Assembly (NCBI GenBank): GCA_022606425.2
Contig: JAHDVF020001220.1
Coordinates: 620,001 to 684,000, forward strand
Source of the DNA: Lepidostoma basale
Taxonomy: Eukaryota; Arthropoda; Insecta; Trichoptera; Lepidostomatidae
Direction of reading: 5' to 3'
DNA length: 64,000 nt
Each line of letters begins with the position of its first letter. Position 1 is the stretch's first letter. Both the position numbers and the translations under genes were made by a program. A model generated the notes under the pieces. That model was not told the origin of the DNA, did no database searches, and saw only the letters and a program-made list of their open reading frames with translations. Below, piece by piece: positions 11,561 through 22,810 of the stretch.

Positions 11561-11799
11561 CTTACTTCATACTATACCAGATCATTTCCTAATGTATTTG
11601 TCCCTTTCATATCGCCGCATTACATGTATTATGTATTAACACCTGCAGATATATATTTATTGCGCGAATATCTCTCGCAATATACATTCAAATTATGAAT
11701 TGTTTTCATATAATATGTAAAAATTGGATAGACATTCAATTTGACTATGATGTTTATCTTGGCGTTGTGTGCTTTTAGATAGAGACTTAAAATATATAT

Positions 11800-12320
11800 T
11801 TTTTATGGCAATGATTGGTCCCAACGGCAGCGCAGCCTCGTGCAGGAATAACATTTGTCGGGAATTACCTTATCCGGCGATGGCTCCCTATAATTACACA
11901 GGACTGTCTTTAATTGAACAAAAAAATGTCTCTTTATACTAACCTCGCGGGTCTTGCTCCAAGCCGAAGGCGTACAAAATATCCGTCTCCCTCTTGCCGG
12001 CCAAGGTGTCACGTTGTGAGAGAAGGACAATAACGCGAGACGTGTCTGTCGGCGGTCCCTTTAACTACATCAGATTAAATCGAAAGACATTCACGATTTG
12101 CATTCAAAAACATTTTCAATGGGACATTGCTACTTTTTTGTTGCATTACAAAATGACCTGCCGGGCTCCGGTGAGTGCGCCAAATCCACGTTTTGAATTT
12201 AATTCCAATCTGTTAAGACTCAAATATGTATCGTTTATTACAAAAAACGTTATTTTTCCCGGCTCACTAGCTGATAGTCTGCCACTTATCTCCTTATGAA
12301 AAACTAGTTATAAGATTCTC
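11800..12320. promoter_or_regulatory. Candidate cis-regulatory island
   Basis: A single-copy island with alternating GC-rich and AT-rich words and no match to the window's repeats. Short open frames on both strands have no family resemblance, so I treat it as non-coding. Confidence 0.28.
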
Positions 12321-12820
12321 CGCGCGCATAAGTTAATGTCAATTATTTCATCATTTTAATGAGCGAACAACGTTCAACAATGCTACCTTCCTTTACTATC
12401 TACCTCAATCCTCACTTTCTTGAAAAAATGTGTCCATCCATACATTTGACTTTTTTTCAATTTCTATAGCGTTTAAGGGGTCTCCCTGGTAGACGCCGTC
12501 CATGCAAAACGGTGGATAGAGAGTTGGAGTTCAGCATCACAGCAATCCTGTAACAAGTTTCTTAAGTCTACAACAAATTGAAGAAGAATAACTTTTATAT
12601 AAGGCAAATATATGTTTTATTATTATATAGTTTCAGCCAGGGATCTGTTCTCTGCATCTGGCATTAATCATAACGAGGTCTTGGGCATGCCTTTTGGACC
12701 CAGTGTTTAGCTCGGGATTAATTTTTTTTTTCTTATCAAATCTATAGAAAAAAATGTAATATTGAATAAAATGTTGTTAACATTTTCGCAATTATGTATT
12801 GTTTCTTAAATATTGATAAA
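12321..12820. other. Intergenic, nothing recognised
   Basis: AT-rich, with a GC-richer patch at 12470-12560 that might be an old LINE relic but is too short to assign. Confidence 0.3.
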
Positions 12821-12824
12821 ATAT

Positions 12825-12905
12825 TTCATATTAATAATTAATATGAACGAAAACACACGTTTTCAAAAAGCTTAATTTTATTTTATGGGAAAGAAAATTT
12901 TCACA
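12825..12905 (+). repeat. Family-D element arm, centre lost
   Basis: Matches the left arm of the palindromic element at 50353-50548: the series AATTAATATGAACGAAAAC, CGTTTTC, TTTATTTTATGGGAA recurs in order. The hammerhead-like centre is not present. A further arm copy lies at 39810-39880. Confidence 0.5.
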
Positions 12906-13019
12906 ATTTTTAGACATTATCCAATATTTTGAAATTTGATATTGCTTTAGCGGGTCGACACATATCGTTCCTATAATTTTTTTGGTAAAGATTCATTATT
13001 TTTGTAAATTATTATATTT

Positions 13020-13340
13020 ATTAGATAAAATTGCACATGGGTCAATGAGATTCTTACTCGGCCTAGCGTTTATCATTCCCGTCTGAAGCATGCTGATTGC
13101 TCGGAAGGGAAATTGTTATCTAGTTACGGTAGATACTAACTCCATCCAAGAACAATAGTCTCGCCTGACTTGTGCAAACGTACTTACCGGCTCGGTCTTG
13201 GCTGTACCTGCCCATTTAAACGGCCCTCCAGGAGAAGGAGGAAAGCGGACCTTGACGTATTCGAGGGAATGTCCAGCATGAACTATAAATCAATTGGTTT
13301 TGTGTACTCAAGTAAGGAGTTACGCAAATTCTTCTTGCTA
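13020..13340. promoter_or_regulatory. GC-richer single-copy island
   Basis: Single-copy block with GC-rich words (CATTTAAACGGCCCTCC, GGAGAAGGAGGAAAGCGG). No convincing coding potential. Possibly regulatory. Confidence 0.25.
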
Positions 13341-13434
13341 AATGCCTCTGTTGTTTTTGTAATAAGTTTAAAGTTAAACAATGTACAATTATAGCAAAAA
13401 ACAAAAGTTTTCCATTCATAAGTTTATTTTTCTC

Positions 13435-13870
13435 GACACATTTCGAAGGTTTGATTATATCTTCAACATCGGTTATCAGTTAGTCATCAATGTTGGAGAG
13501 GGTTCAAAAGAAATTCTTGAGAACCCTCTACCTAATAAAGTACGGAGTATATCTTTAGCTGTTTCCAACGGCATTTCTCTCGGTTATGCTAGGGTATAAC
13601 TCCCTTGAACTGAGGACGGAAGGGTTTACAACGATACATTTTTTCAAACTGATAAGGAGCTCTATTGAGAACCGCTATGTTCTGGAACAAATAGGCCCAT
13701 TGGTTCCTGCGGTAATGCCGACATAAATTTTTCTTTAAACCATCACGCAGAACGAACCTTCCTTTGGTGATGCCAGTGGGAAGAGCAATTTGGAATTTAA
13801 ATTTAATCCCCTGAGATTTGGATATTTTTATTGCCAATAAGGTAGCGTTCATAAAAAATATATTAAAAAT
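13435..13870 (+). mobile_element. Jockey-like LINE, RT C-terminal relic
   Basis: The plus strand encodes a recognisable non-LTR RT tail: an ERVQKKFLRTLY segment from about 13492, then LGYNSLELRTEGFTTIHFFK and a FVLEQIG-type segment ending near 13730. This is the C-terminus of Jockey-group elements. Two in-frame stops show it is a relic. The same ERVQK motif occurs in the minus-strand copy near 24.9 kb. Confidence 0.65.
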
Positions 13871-13879
13871 TCTGGAAGG

Positions 13880-14250
13880 AGTATTCAAATGAAATGAAAT
13901 CAAATCAGTTTATTATCTCAACAGACATTACAAACAATATAAATGTTTAAGGCATCTATTGAGTACAGGTAAAATATTATATACACAATATAATGAGAGA
14001 TGGTTTGACATTAGGAAGACAAGATACTTTCTAAAGTCACTATTCTTCTAAACATACTTTCACTAATATTAAAAACGTCGATCTCCGAGGATAAACATTG
14101 TTAAGCAAACTAATTCCTCTTCCCACCGATGTCACCAGAGGCAGGCAGTATTGCCTCGCTGACGTTGACATATTTGGGATCCTCCATATATTGTTTATTA
14201 GAATGTAAAAGTGCTCTCTGAAATTTCATAACGTTATTGTTATTTTTGTT
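13880..14250 (-). mobile_element. Possible LINE 3' end
   Basis: On the minus strand the block ends in a GATAATAAACTGATTTG-type sequence and short A/T repeats, and carries a degenerate coding-like segment around 14110-14180. It resembles a LINE 3' end but no motif is decisive. Confidence 0.3.
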
Positions 14251-14342
14251 AAACTGTTTTGTGTCAAAATAATTGGCTCAAATGTTGTGTTTTTTTTTTG
14301 TAAAATAAATAAATATGTTTTAGTAGTTATCATTATAATCTT

Positions 14343-14930
14343 CTTTGGGAATTAAAAAAACATTGATTAACCACTTTTTAATAAAAAAATATTAAAATAA
14401 ATTACATGTTTCAGAGGATACCTCCATCTTCAAGTGTAAAAATATAACAAAAACTAAACAAAGAAAGAGTAAAAAAAAACGCATTTAAAATTCGATGCAA
14501 AATTTGTTCAAAAATTTCAAAATTAAGTTGGGCTATTTGTTATAAGTAGGTACTAACAATTATTTTTTTAACAGTAAAATAATAAATAACAATAACATGA
14601 TGATAATATAATTTAGAAAAAACATACATTTGAGTAAGATATAATTTATATAGAAATTAATAAATGATTAATTTGCATTTGATTGGGAATGGGAGCTTGG
14701 GAGATTAAATGTAGACAATGTATTTAAGGAGAAAGGAGTAAAAGGAGGAATCTGATTAAATGCGTTTTTTATTAGTCTTTCTTTGTTTAGTTTTTGTTAT
14801 ATTTTTACACTTGTCGTGTATTTTAATATTTTTTTTATTAAAAAGTGGTTTGAACAATGTTTTTTTAATTCCCAAAGTAGATTACTATGGAATTCCACAG
14901 TGTTAATGCCTCAACTTTCAATAAGTTATC
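14343..14930. repeat. Fold-back element, family A, hammerhead-like motif
   Basis: Inverted arms 14343-14487 and 14757-14878 enclose a 269-bp spacer. The left arm carries, on the minus strand, UUGAAGA (14433-14427), helix II GGAGG/CCUCU, GAAA (14412-14409), palindrome CATG and UAA. The only core change is C3 to U. The right arm lacks the motif, which is replaced by a short TCGTG. The block after the right arm (TATGGAATTCCACAGTG, ACTTTCAATA) is shared with the 4.6 and 36.0 kb copies. Confidence 0.65.
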
Positions 14931-15059
14931 ATTATACATTATAAATAATGTTTTGTAGCGTTAAATTGTTTAACATTTCGAATTTTGACACCATTGAGGA
15001 TTATAAATAGAATTTAAGCTGAAATCTATAATACTATCCGCACATTTGACTATTTTTCT

Positions 15060-15490
15060 GTTTGAAGCTCACCAGAGCCAGTGTCGTCCGAACTAATCTC
15101 CCGGGCAAAGTGTCCGCGGCGCGCGGTGGCGATTAACGCCCGCGTGCCTGATTGATGGCAGCAACTGAGATATTAAACGGACAATCTCGGCGATCATCGA
15201 GATGAAAGGCGCGCTCGGAGGAGCTTCCCTTGAGACTCTCCCAAGAGCAACACAGCTTGTCACGCGCCAACGGAACCTTTGATCCAAAAGTCAACAGTAC
15301 CGCAATGCAAACATACGGAACCGAACATACCGTAACAGGCGCAAGTGTCAACACGACCGATTATTTAGGTTTTCTGAGAGATGTACGCAGATTCCAAAAC
15401 ACTCGTGGACATGTGCGAATTTCATTATTACATAACACGTTGGCAGGGAAAACGTTCCATAAAAAAATCAAACCCATGAACTTGGGAAGA
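15060..15490. promoter_or_regulatory. Candidate enhancer with Exd/Hox and TCF sites
   Basis: A GC-rich, single-copy island. It contains TGATTGAT (15149-15156), the classic Extradenticle/Hox composite site, and CCTTTGATC (15276-15284), a consensus TCF/Pangolin site. It also has a GCGATTAACGC element near 15130. No family resemblance in the overlapping open frames. Enhancer function is inferred. Confidence 0.38.
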
Positions 15491-15552
15491 AGATAGAATG
15501 AAACCATCTACATAATATATGTTGTCTGACGTCACTTATTCATTAGCCGTTC

Positions 15553-15885
15553 TAATAGAACGTCATTTATCCGGACTTATTGGGACCGGAGGTGTTCCGG
15601 ATACCGATTTTTCCGGATAAACAAATAGGCGCTAACTCTTTTAGCAAAATAAAGTGTCTCGTCTCATTTATTGATTATGAAATTACAAATTTTGTTTCTA
15701 AAACAAGAATGTATGTAGTACCTACATGTACATGAAAAGGCTTATATTACTCTACAGTACTGGAAAAATAATCAGAGATTTTTTTAACAAGATTTCCTCG
15801 TCTTTTATTTGCGCTTTATCATCTCTGCTTGTTTGGATAATTGACGTTCCGGTAAACTGACGTCCGGATAAACGACGTTCTACTG
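15553..15885. mobile_element. pogo/Tigger-like MITE
   Basis: Ends are inverted repeats of the pogo type: the right end reads (complement) CAGTAGAACGTCGTTTATCC and GGAC, and the left end TAATAGAACGTCATTTATCC and GGAC. Further GTTCCGG words are shared inside. A TA follows the right end (15886-15887), consistent with the TA target duplication of the superfamily; the left TA is mutated. The 333-bp interior has no transposase. Confidence 0.75.
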
Positions 15886-15929
15886 TAATCTGTTTGCTTT
15901 CATAATTCGGCGACCAGAAATTTCAATAT

Positions 15930-16256
15930 CATATTTCTTCTTCTTCTTCAAGTGCCCTGTTAGGTCCCCCCAACGTTGGCGATCACCTCGGCGAACCTGT
16001 CCCTGTCCTGCTCCGCTTGGAACAGCTCCTCAACACTTCGGATGCCGATCCACTCCCTCACGTTTTGCAGCCAGGACATTTGTCTCCTTCCGGGCCCTCG
16101 GCGTCCCTCAATTTTTCCCTCCAATATAAGTTGGAGAAGGTGGTACTTTTCCCCACGCAGTATATGACCCAGATGTGAGATCTTTCGAACCTTAATAGTT
16201 GATAACAATTCCCTGTCAGCTCTAGCTCGCCTCAGGACTTCGGTATTGGTAACCAT
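15930..16256 (-). mobile_element. RTE-like LINE 3' end with GAA tail
   Basis: The minus strand has a 98-residue open frame ending in NVGGT. It carries the family's hallmark LGHILRGEKYHLLQLILEGK, then GPGRRQMSWLQNVREWIG. A TTCTTCTTCTTC run (the GAA tail) follows at 15938-15950. This is the LINE C-terminus only; the RT is missing by 5' truncation. A degenerate relative is at 58020-58500. Confidence 0.8.
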
Positions 16257-16319
16257 GTCTGTTCAAGGAACTCTGAGCATTCGGCAATGGAGCCACATTT
16301 CAAATGCTTCCAGTTATCA

Positions 16320-16570
16320 TATTATCAACTGTTTCATTTTAAACACTGTTATCATATTATCTTTTTAAAATATGAAATAATCTCACCAGCTGTTCCGTCA
16401 ACCGATTTGTGTATCATCGGGTATTAAAATCAGTTAAACAATGATTTGATAACACCTGATGATCCCAACATCGATTGGAGAAACAGCTGTCGTGACAATT
16501 TTATAAAAATATTATCAATAACTAACACGAAGGATAAATCAATGTTTATTTTAATAAAATATTATAACAC
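16320..16570 (+). repeat. Family-C fold-back element, hammerhead ribozyme candidate
   Basis: The plus strand shows a perfect core CTGATGA (16456-16462). Helix II is CCAA/TTGG (16465-16468 with 16475-16478) with loop CATCGA, then GAAA (16480-16483), palindrome CAGCTG (16484-16489) and GUC ending at 16491. Helix I begins CAC (16453-16455) with GTG (16492-16494). A diverged inverted copy of the same motif lies on the minus strand at about 16395-16437. All conserved core bases are present. Confidence 0.72.
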
Positions 16571-16617
16571 AATCTTCAATATTATGACGAAGAATAGAAA
16601 CTATGAAGAAGGAATCT

Positions 16618-16690
16618 GGTCGTGCCCAGGCTTGAACCCAAATCTCTTAGATAAGAAGGCAAGCATTCTTTCCCTAGACCACCATCAGAT
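16618..16690 (-). repeat. tRNA-like SINE head
   Basis: On the minus strand a Pol III B box GGTTCAAGCC (16638-16629) follows an A-box-like TGGTGGTCTAGGG at the right distance, giving a tRNA-like layout. No clean acceptor stem or anticodon arm is seen, so it is a tRNA-derived SINE relic, not a tRNA gene. Confidence 0.5.
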
Positions 16691-16989
16691 TGATAATATT
16701 TAAGTATTGTAGTGTTTCCAATTGTATTATATTATATCATTCACTACGCGAGCAAATAAGAAAATACTTTTAGTTTAAATTACAACTATTGTGACTTTTT
16801 TCATTGAACAGCATTATATACTCGTATATCACCACGGATTTTTTTTTGCATTTTAGAAAAACAAAAAACTATTATCTTTAAGAATGTTGGAGCAACGCGT
16901 GGCTTCAATCAGGATTTGGACGAGTTCCGATTGAGTGAGCTTGTCATCACCTTCCGTGAAGTGATTTGGGCCACGTGCGTGTCTCTTAT

Positions 16990-17290
16990 TAGCGAGTCCA
17001 CGGCAATAAACATCATCCGACCGCTGACTTACACGCCCCAGATGGCGAGGAGGGGCCGTTAGTCTCTGCCCCAATCATCCCTAATTCCCGTCACACGGAC
17101 AGAGGTGACAATCCGAACCACTCAAGGAGGCAATGAATTACGTCCGTCTCACGAAATGAAACCATATGCTCCGAGCAGTGTTCAACTGCTGGCACCACAA
17201 AAATAACTAGATGCTATCGGCAAGGTTCATCCCTCCAGAAGGTCGTTACGATTATATATTAGTTCCATCAAACTTAATTGGAGTGCAGAT
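16990..17290. promoter_or_regulatory. GC-richer single-copy island
   Basis: Contains CCCCAGATGGCGAGGAGGGG (17037-17056), and TAAT and ATCATCC words. Non-coding; possible regulatory element. Confidence 0.28.
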
Positions 17291-17564
17291 TAAGACACGG
17301 TCTTAAAATGGTTACTTAAAAGTATTGCTGTATTATGAGAAAAATATATGTAATTATATTCTAATAAGATTGTTTCTGTCAATGAGTTTTTTTTAAATAT
17401 TGTAATTAGATAATTGAAAAAAAAACTTTTCCGGAAGTTTTATTTCTCTTCATATCCTTATAATATATTATTTATAAGGATATACAGTAAAGTATAATAT
17501 TTAATCTTTTCAGGCTATTATAAAAAGTTTATTTTAAATTAAATATATCTATTGAAGCAAATAT

Positions 17565-18075
17565 GGCAGTGCATAAAAGGGGTCTAGTACCGACCCGTAT
17601 GAATGGAAGTCAAGCTAGGAGTTGGCAACATAAGGATGAAAGTAGGATACATGCAGTAGAAATGAGATCAATCAGAAGAATGTGCGGTTAAACAATGTAT
17701 GATAGAATAGCTGGCAATGAATTAAGAAAGGACTGTAAGGCGGATGAAAGCGTAATAAATCAAATTTAAAAATGGTCACTAAGATGGTTTGGACATATGG
17801 AACGAATGGGTGAGGGAAGAATGGTTAAATAAAAATATATATAAATAATGTTAATGGAAAAAAAGTCGAAGAAGGCCACGGAACACATGGCATAACTAAA
17901 TTAATCAATTACTGAAAGGCGGCCACATTCGAAGCAGGAATAATTAACGAGCGTGCATGTCACGGTGTGTAAATGTGGAGAATGTACAAGAGTTATGTCA
18001 GGATTGAACGGTGTGGCGGTTTATCCTCTCAGCTTAACCCTCCGGGGAAACAGTGTGATGGTTAGTTTGTTAGGT
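17565..18075 (+). mobile_element. GTTA-tail LINE, diverged copy
   Basis: The plus strand covers the segment from the VPTLMYGSEAW-equivalent region (17590) through AVEMRSIRRMCG and WFGHMERMGEGRMVK to CVNVE and the GATGGTTAG end at 18056-18064. Stops are frequent. Together with 56730-57145 it forms a more diverged subfamily. Confidence 0.75.
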
Positions 18076-19060
18076 ACTAGGCTAATTAAAAAAAACGAGT
18101 TTCTTCAGAGACACATAAGAAGGTCGGCTTGAGAATCGAATACTTTTTGAAAATAAGTAAGTTGTATTAAAACAGTCTTTTGGTTTGATCCCCTCATTCC
18201 CATTTGTTTCCTAATTTTGAATTTTTCTATTGAGATTATGTAGAGTGCAAAAAATACCTCCCTAGTATGGGTTATCCCAGTTGAGAGGCATTAAAACCAT
18301 GTACTTGGTAAATGATCAATAAAAAAATATTGTACCGCAGAAAGACAAAACTCCCATAGAATAAAATAAAACTTCTATAAAAGGTCAATTTTTGACAGTA
18401 ATTACTTTTAATAATTTATTTATTTTTATCAATAATTAAGCAGTCAAAAATTGGATAGATTAAAGTATGCGGAAAAGACTTGCAAACATACTGAACATTG
18501 AAATACTGTTTTTTGATTCGTTATAGATAAAATACAATATTAAAGGTTTTATAAGTGGATTTGCATGTGTGTATACAAATTGTAATCCGAGTTTAATTTC
18601 AAGTAAAGTTTTGCGTTTAATTAAATATTTCAGTGTTAGGCAAAAATCATAAAACATTTTTATTAAAATTGTAAAATACATGACGTATTTTTTATTGACC
18701 AAATAATATGTTAATAATAATAATATTTTTTTACAGATTATAATTTTTTTTTTAATTTTGTTCACATTCTGTAACGTGCATTTATGCGTTTGGGCTATCT
18801 TATCAATAAATTGAAACACTCATATAAAATACCATATAGGTAGTTTGAAATACAATATGTGATCAACGATTAATGATACTTTGAATTTATGATTTGAACT
18901 CAAAGACACATTGATTTACAAGGTACTCCAAATGTAGCAAATGATTTTATTTATTCGCAATAAAAGTGGTTTAAAAACATTTATTTTCTGAATACTCAGA
19001 CTTCAAAAAGACTACTTAATAAAAGTATTAATTTATTTAATTTCCCAATTATTTGACGCG
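18076..19060. other. AT-rich intergenic
   Basis: Very AT-rich. A piece near 18955-18990 (AATAAAAGTGGTTTAAAAAC) resembles the distal part of family-A elements. The minus frame at 18460-18819 lacks an ATG start and I do not call it a gene. Confidence 0.35.
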
Positions 19061-19640
19061 TCGAAAACTGCGCCCCCATACATCACGTGTTTATGTTTTA
19101 TTACCTCTGATAGGTACTTATGTGTGTCTATCAGTTTCTGAGACTTCTGTCAACGGCGATGGCTTCTGTGAACGATGTTTCTGGGAACAAATCATTTAAA
19201 AAAAAAACATGATCATCAATTGAAGCCCAGTCGCGGTTATATTTATTGCTCGAAAAATTAAAAACGGAACACTCAGCCCCAATCTCGGGTAGGGTGCACC
19301 ACATCTAACGTTAATTTTCATGTGATGCTATTTATACAGCAATTATGTCTAAGATCGAAGTTTACTTTCTATAGATTTTTTATTATGTGCTTAAAATGTC
19401 TATTACGAAAATACGCAAAACTGTTCTCTGCTTGGTCTGCTTCTCTGCTGTTATCTGGTGACAGAACAAGGCGCCCCGTGTAACGTGTTAAAGCGTCTTA
19501 TTTGAAATGTTTAATAAATGTGTGGATTAATATTTCCAGTCACGTATCCTATCATTTGTCATCGGCGTCGTCCACTTCCGACGCCCGTCGTTATTTCGAC
19601 GCCTACAATTTGACGTCGCATTGTCTTTCGTATTATTAAA
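19061..19640. other. Moderately GC-rich block, unassigned
   Basis: Contains GGCGTCGTCCACTTCCGACG and GACGCC-type words around 19565-19615. It could be an element 5' region or a single-copy island; no diagnostic end is visible. Confidence 0.25.
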
Positions 19641-20159
19641 GAGAGCTATGCTCATATTCAGTAATATTACTACAATATGAGACACCATGAAACTGAAGGA
19701 CTCATATAGACACTCATAAATTTGTTTGTAATACGCAAGAGTTCCTACTCGGGTATGTCATTACACAAGACTACAATATTTATTATTACGTACAGTTGAT
19801 TAATATAAATACGAGTACTTCTTCCAATCAAGTTCATCTTAATTACTTTCGTATGCCTCATTAGATGGAAACATCCATTTTTATAATATATATAATATGT
19901 TAAGTTGTGGTGTAGGGTGTTTATCATCGGCGTTTAACATCTGCAAAGATTTTTTTTTTTTTTTGTGCATGTGTGCGTAAGTAACAATATGGGTTTTCAA
20001 TGAATATTTTAACAAAGCCTTGTGAGCCTTGTGAGCCCAAGTTTTAGACTAGAAGGTCGTTTTAAGCATTATTATCGGAGTCGAAAGGCTGGTTGCAGAA
20101 TTGAAATATTTAAAATCCCTTCCGATATTTTCCCCGAGATCTTTATTATCTACAAATGA

Positions 20160-20640
20160 CGCAATGAAATGAATAAGTCTAGTGGAAGGACTCGTGTCCC
20201 ATCCAAAAGACTAATTCAAGCGCCATTAGTGCATTCCTCCGCAGCCGAAGAGAGTTAACGAACATTTGCGTGCGTGTCGGATGGGGTAATAATTTAGTTA
20301 TTCCAGAGGCTGGCGCACTAAACGTCCCCGATGGGCGGCTAATGGGCCCGCCAAGACAATTATTACTCTTAAGGAATTTTTTGACCATTTTCCACGCCAA
20401 TATCAATGCACTGTTCCCGTTATTATCAGCCAAACAAACATTATTGGATTCCAAAAATAATTGAATTTTTTTTGACACCGACCAAATTTATCGCGTCTCT
20501 TCGGTTCATTAAATTACTCGTTTTGTACTCGCCATCGCTTGCAGTACAATGCATTAAAACCAAGATTAACTTTCGTTCAATTTTATTTGCCACAATTATT
20601 TTGCAGTTATTTTCAACTGAATTCTGATTTATATGTTCTG
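20160..20640. promoter_or_regulatory. Candidate cis-regulatory island
   Basis: A single-copy island with GGCGGCTAATGGGCCCGCC near 20335, TTATTCC and TAATG homeodomain-type cores and no repeat similarity. Open frames on both strands follow from composition and overlap each other; none resembles a protein. Confidence 0.32.
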
Positions 20641-20999
20641 TTATTAGAAAACATTTGTAAGCCAGAATATGATTAAAATAATTCACAAAATGATATGTGG
20701 TTGAAATTGCACAAATGCATTGCGCTGATAACACTGATCACTTTAACAAAATATCTCATTAAATCTGGCGATTTCAAAAAATGTGTAAACATTTATTTGC
20801 ATTGAATACGTTATGAGTATTAAAATTAGTTTTAATTACGCATAAAATTAGCACTTAATTATTTGAATATCTGCCTAATAAAATCTACGAAAAATTTTCT
20901 GCCTAACAAATAGTGGAAATAATAAAAATGAGAAAATTTTCTATATTCTAGTGAACAAGAGAACAAGTGGAATAAAAGTAAATAAATATTCAACATACT

Positions 21000-21200
21000 A
21001 ATGATTTATTCAAAATTTCTACTTAGAAGTCCATTGTAAATAATGAATATAAAAATAAACAATAAAAATGATTTAAAAATGTATACAATAATAGTTTAAT
21101 TCCACTTAGACTTACTTTTTCTTCTAGATCAGACCTGACCAAAAGATGCCAAAATCGGTCGAAACCATTAACCTACGCGGAATTAAACTAAATATATATC
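21000..21200 (+). repeat. Family-B fold-back element, decayed
   Basis: Inverted arms carry TAGTTTAATTCC (near 21091) and GGAATTAAACTA (near 21179). The centre keeps AAAAGA, a short GCC/GGT stem and GAAA (21161-21164), a weakened form of the motif at 1553. The left flank (TAGAAGTCCATT, AAATAATGAA) matches the flank at 1440-1460. Confidence 0.5.
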
Positions 21201-21225
21201 TTTTTAGATTATTATAACTAGGATA

Positions 21226-21478
21226 TTATAAGATGGAGCAGACGGCGAAAAAGGGACTGGTACGGGCATGTTCAGAGAATGAACTCCACAAGACTCCCTT
21301 ATATTGCATTGCATAATCAACCTCATGGGACTCGTCCTCGTGGAAGACCTCCTAAAAGATGGAAGGACAGCTGGGAATAGATTCCCAGACTTAATTGTGA
21401 GGTAGACCTCACAGGAGGAGCAATTCTCTGGAGAACAGACCACATAGGTCTACAATAAGGAAGAAGAAGAAGAAGATA
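21226..21478 (+). mobile_element. RTE-like LINE 3' end with GAA tail
   Basis: The plus strand encodes WYGHVQRMNSTRLPYIALHN followed by a PRGRPPKRWKDSW segment, the typical C-terminus of endonuclease-RT LINEs, then a stop. A GAAGAAGAAGAAGAAGA tail lies at 21460-21476. 5' truncated. Confidence 0.75.
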
Positions 21479-21540
21479 TGTCTTTTAATTATCTTTTAAT
21501 AAATGAAAATAAAATAAAAATCTTTTTTAAAATGTAGTTA

Positions 21541-21642
21541 TATTTAGTTAAATTCCACTAATGTTTGTGTCTTCGTCCGGTTTCGGCAGCTCACTGGCTT
21601 ATTTTGGTCTGGACCAGACGATGGCACAGAGCTGTCGAAAAA
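21541..21642 (+). repeat. Family-B fold-back element, cut by LINE fragment
   Basis: The left arm and centre of a family-B element: CAGACGA (21615-21621), a GGCAC/GCTGTC-type stem and GAAA (21637-21640). The inverted counterpart GTCCGGTTTCGGCAGCTC lies at 21575-21592. The expected right arm is absent; sequence switches to the GTTA-tail LINE just after GAAA. Confidence 0.55.
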
Positions 21643-21828
21643 GAGTGGTAGACCGAGAAAAATGTGACACGGTAAAATCAATCTAATATTAAATTTTGGC
21701 CACGGGGAGTCGGAAAATCGGCGTGCGTGCATGACATGGTGTATTTAATTTTGAAGAAATGAGAGAAGTAACATATGTCAGGAAAGAACAGTGTGGCGGT
21801 CCATTATTTCTTCCTTCACCCCTTGAAT
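21643..21828 (+). mobile_element. GTTA-tail LINE 3' fragment
   Basis: Reads from a GRPRKM-like segment through CVHDMV and ends near a degraded terminal block (CACCCCTTGAATAGG). It is squeezed between a family-B element and a mariner remnant with no spacer. Confidence 0.65.
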
Positions 21829-22617
21829 AGGTGCAGATGTCAAGAGTATGTTGAATGTTTACAAGTACAGCCGCGCTAGCCCACCGGCCATGAAACACAA
21901 TTCCTCTCCTGTTGGCCAAAGCTGGGCGCTTCTGGTCGATTGCTTCCTTCAGACGGTCCAATTGCTGATAGTACAGGTCCGAATTAAGAATTTGGCCGTA
22001 GGGGAGCAGCTCATGGTGGATGATTCCCTGCCAATCCCACCAAACACACAGCAAAACCTTCCTGGCCGTCAATCCTGGCTTGGCCACCGTTTGTGCCGGC
22101 TCACTGCCCTTCGACCACGACCGTTTTCGCTTGACGTTGTCTTAAGTGACCCACTTTTCATCACCAGTTATCACCCGTTTCAGAAATGGGTCGATTTTGT
22201 TGCGATTCAGCAGTGATTCGCAGATGGAAATTCGGTCCATGAGGTTTTTTTTCGTTAACTCGTGCGGCACCCATGCATCGAGCTTCTTTGTGTATTCGGC
22301 CTTTTTCAAGTGGTTCCAAATGGTTTTTTGTGCAATGTTTAGCTCCTGGGCAATTGAAACGGTGCTTACATGAGGTCAGACTCGACGATTTCCATTATTT
22401 TATCGACATTTTCGACAATTGGCCTTCCGCAACGTGGTGCATCTTTGACATTAAAATTACCAGAACGAAATCGACGAAACCAAAATTGTGCGTGATTGGC
22501 TGTTACAATATCAGGACCCTAAACACTGTTTACATTTTCAGCTGCCTGACTTGCGTTTTCACCTTTATCGAAGAGAAATTGTAGAATATAGCGTATTTTC
22601 TCTTTGCTGGTGTCCAT
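21826..22617 (-). pseudogene. mariner transposase pseudogene
   Basis: A cut-and-paste transposase of the mariner family acting in the nucleus on its own terminal repeats. Translation starts at MDTSKEKIRYILQFLFDKGE (22617-22558). A helix-turn-helix region with FWFRRFRSGNFNVKDAP follows, then after a one-base frame change near 22370 the linker (WVPHEL) and the catalytic core. TGDEKW carries the first Asp and the WWDWQGI block is intact. Lesions are one early in-frame stop (VNSV*GPD), the frame change, a stop in VT*DN, and loss of the HQDN-type second Asp and all that follows. About 265 of the usual 340-350 residues are represented. Few lesions suggest a fairly recent death. Confidence 0.85.
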
Positions 22618-22810
22618 CTTCGACACGCGCTCAAACACTACTGAGTCAAGCAATCACAAATCTGTTTCGAAAGATTTTTTAGTACATAATCTCATCTTTC
22701 TAACGCCATCTAGCGTAATCCAATCACACTTATATAACGCGAGATACAGATTACTACAGCCATCTATTGCAAAAATAATGGATTTCTTTTTACGTAATCA
22801 TATCAATATA
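21826..22810 (-). mobile_element. mariner-like transposon, 3'-truncated
   Basis: The minus strand begins with a short non-coding 5' region (about 22618-22810) and then the transposase reading frame. The element lacks its C-terminal third and 3' terminal repeat, where sequence runs into the LINE tail. I could not identify a clean 5' terminal repeat, so the high-coordinate border is approximate. Confidence 0.8.

Noticed and set aside
16618..16690. Possible true tRNA gene on the minus strand
   Set aside because: A and B boxes are present but acceptor and anticodon stems do not form; a SINE relic fits better.
18460..18819. A 119-codon minus-strand open frame, hydrophobic and Lys/Ile-rich
   Set aside because: It begins at GTG directly after a stop, has no ATG until well inside, no known motif and no splice support; the composition is that of translated AT-rich DNA.
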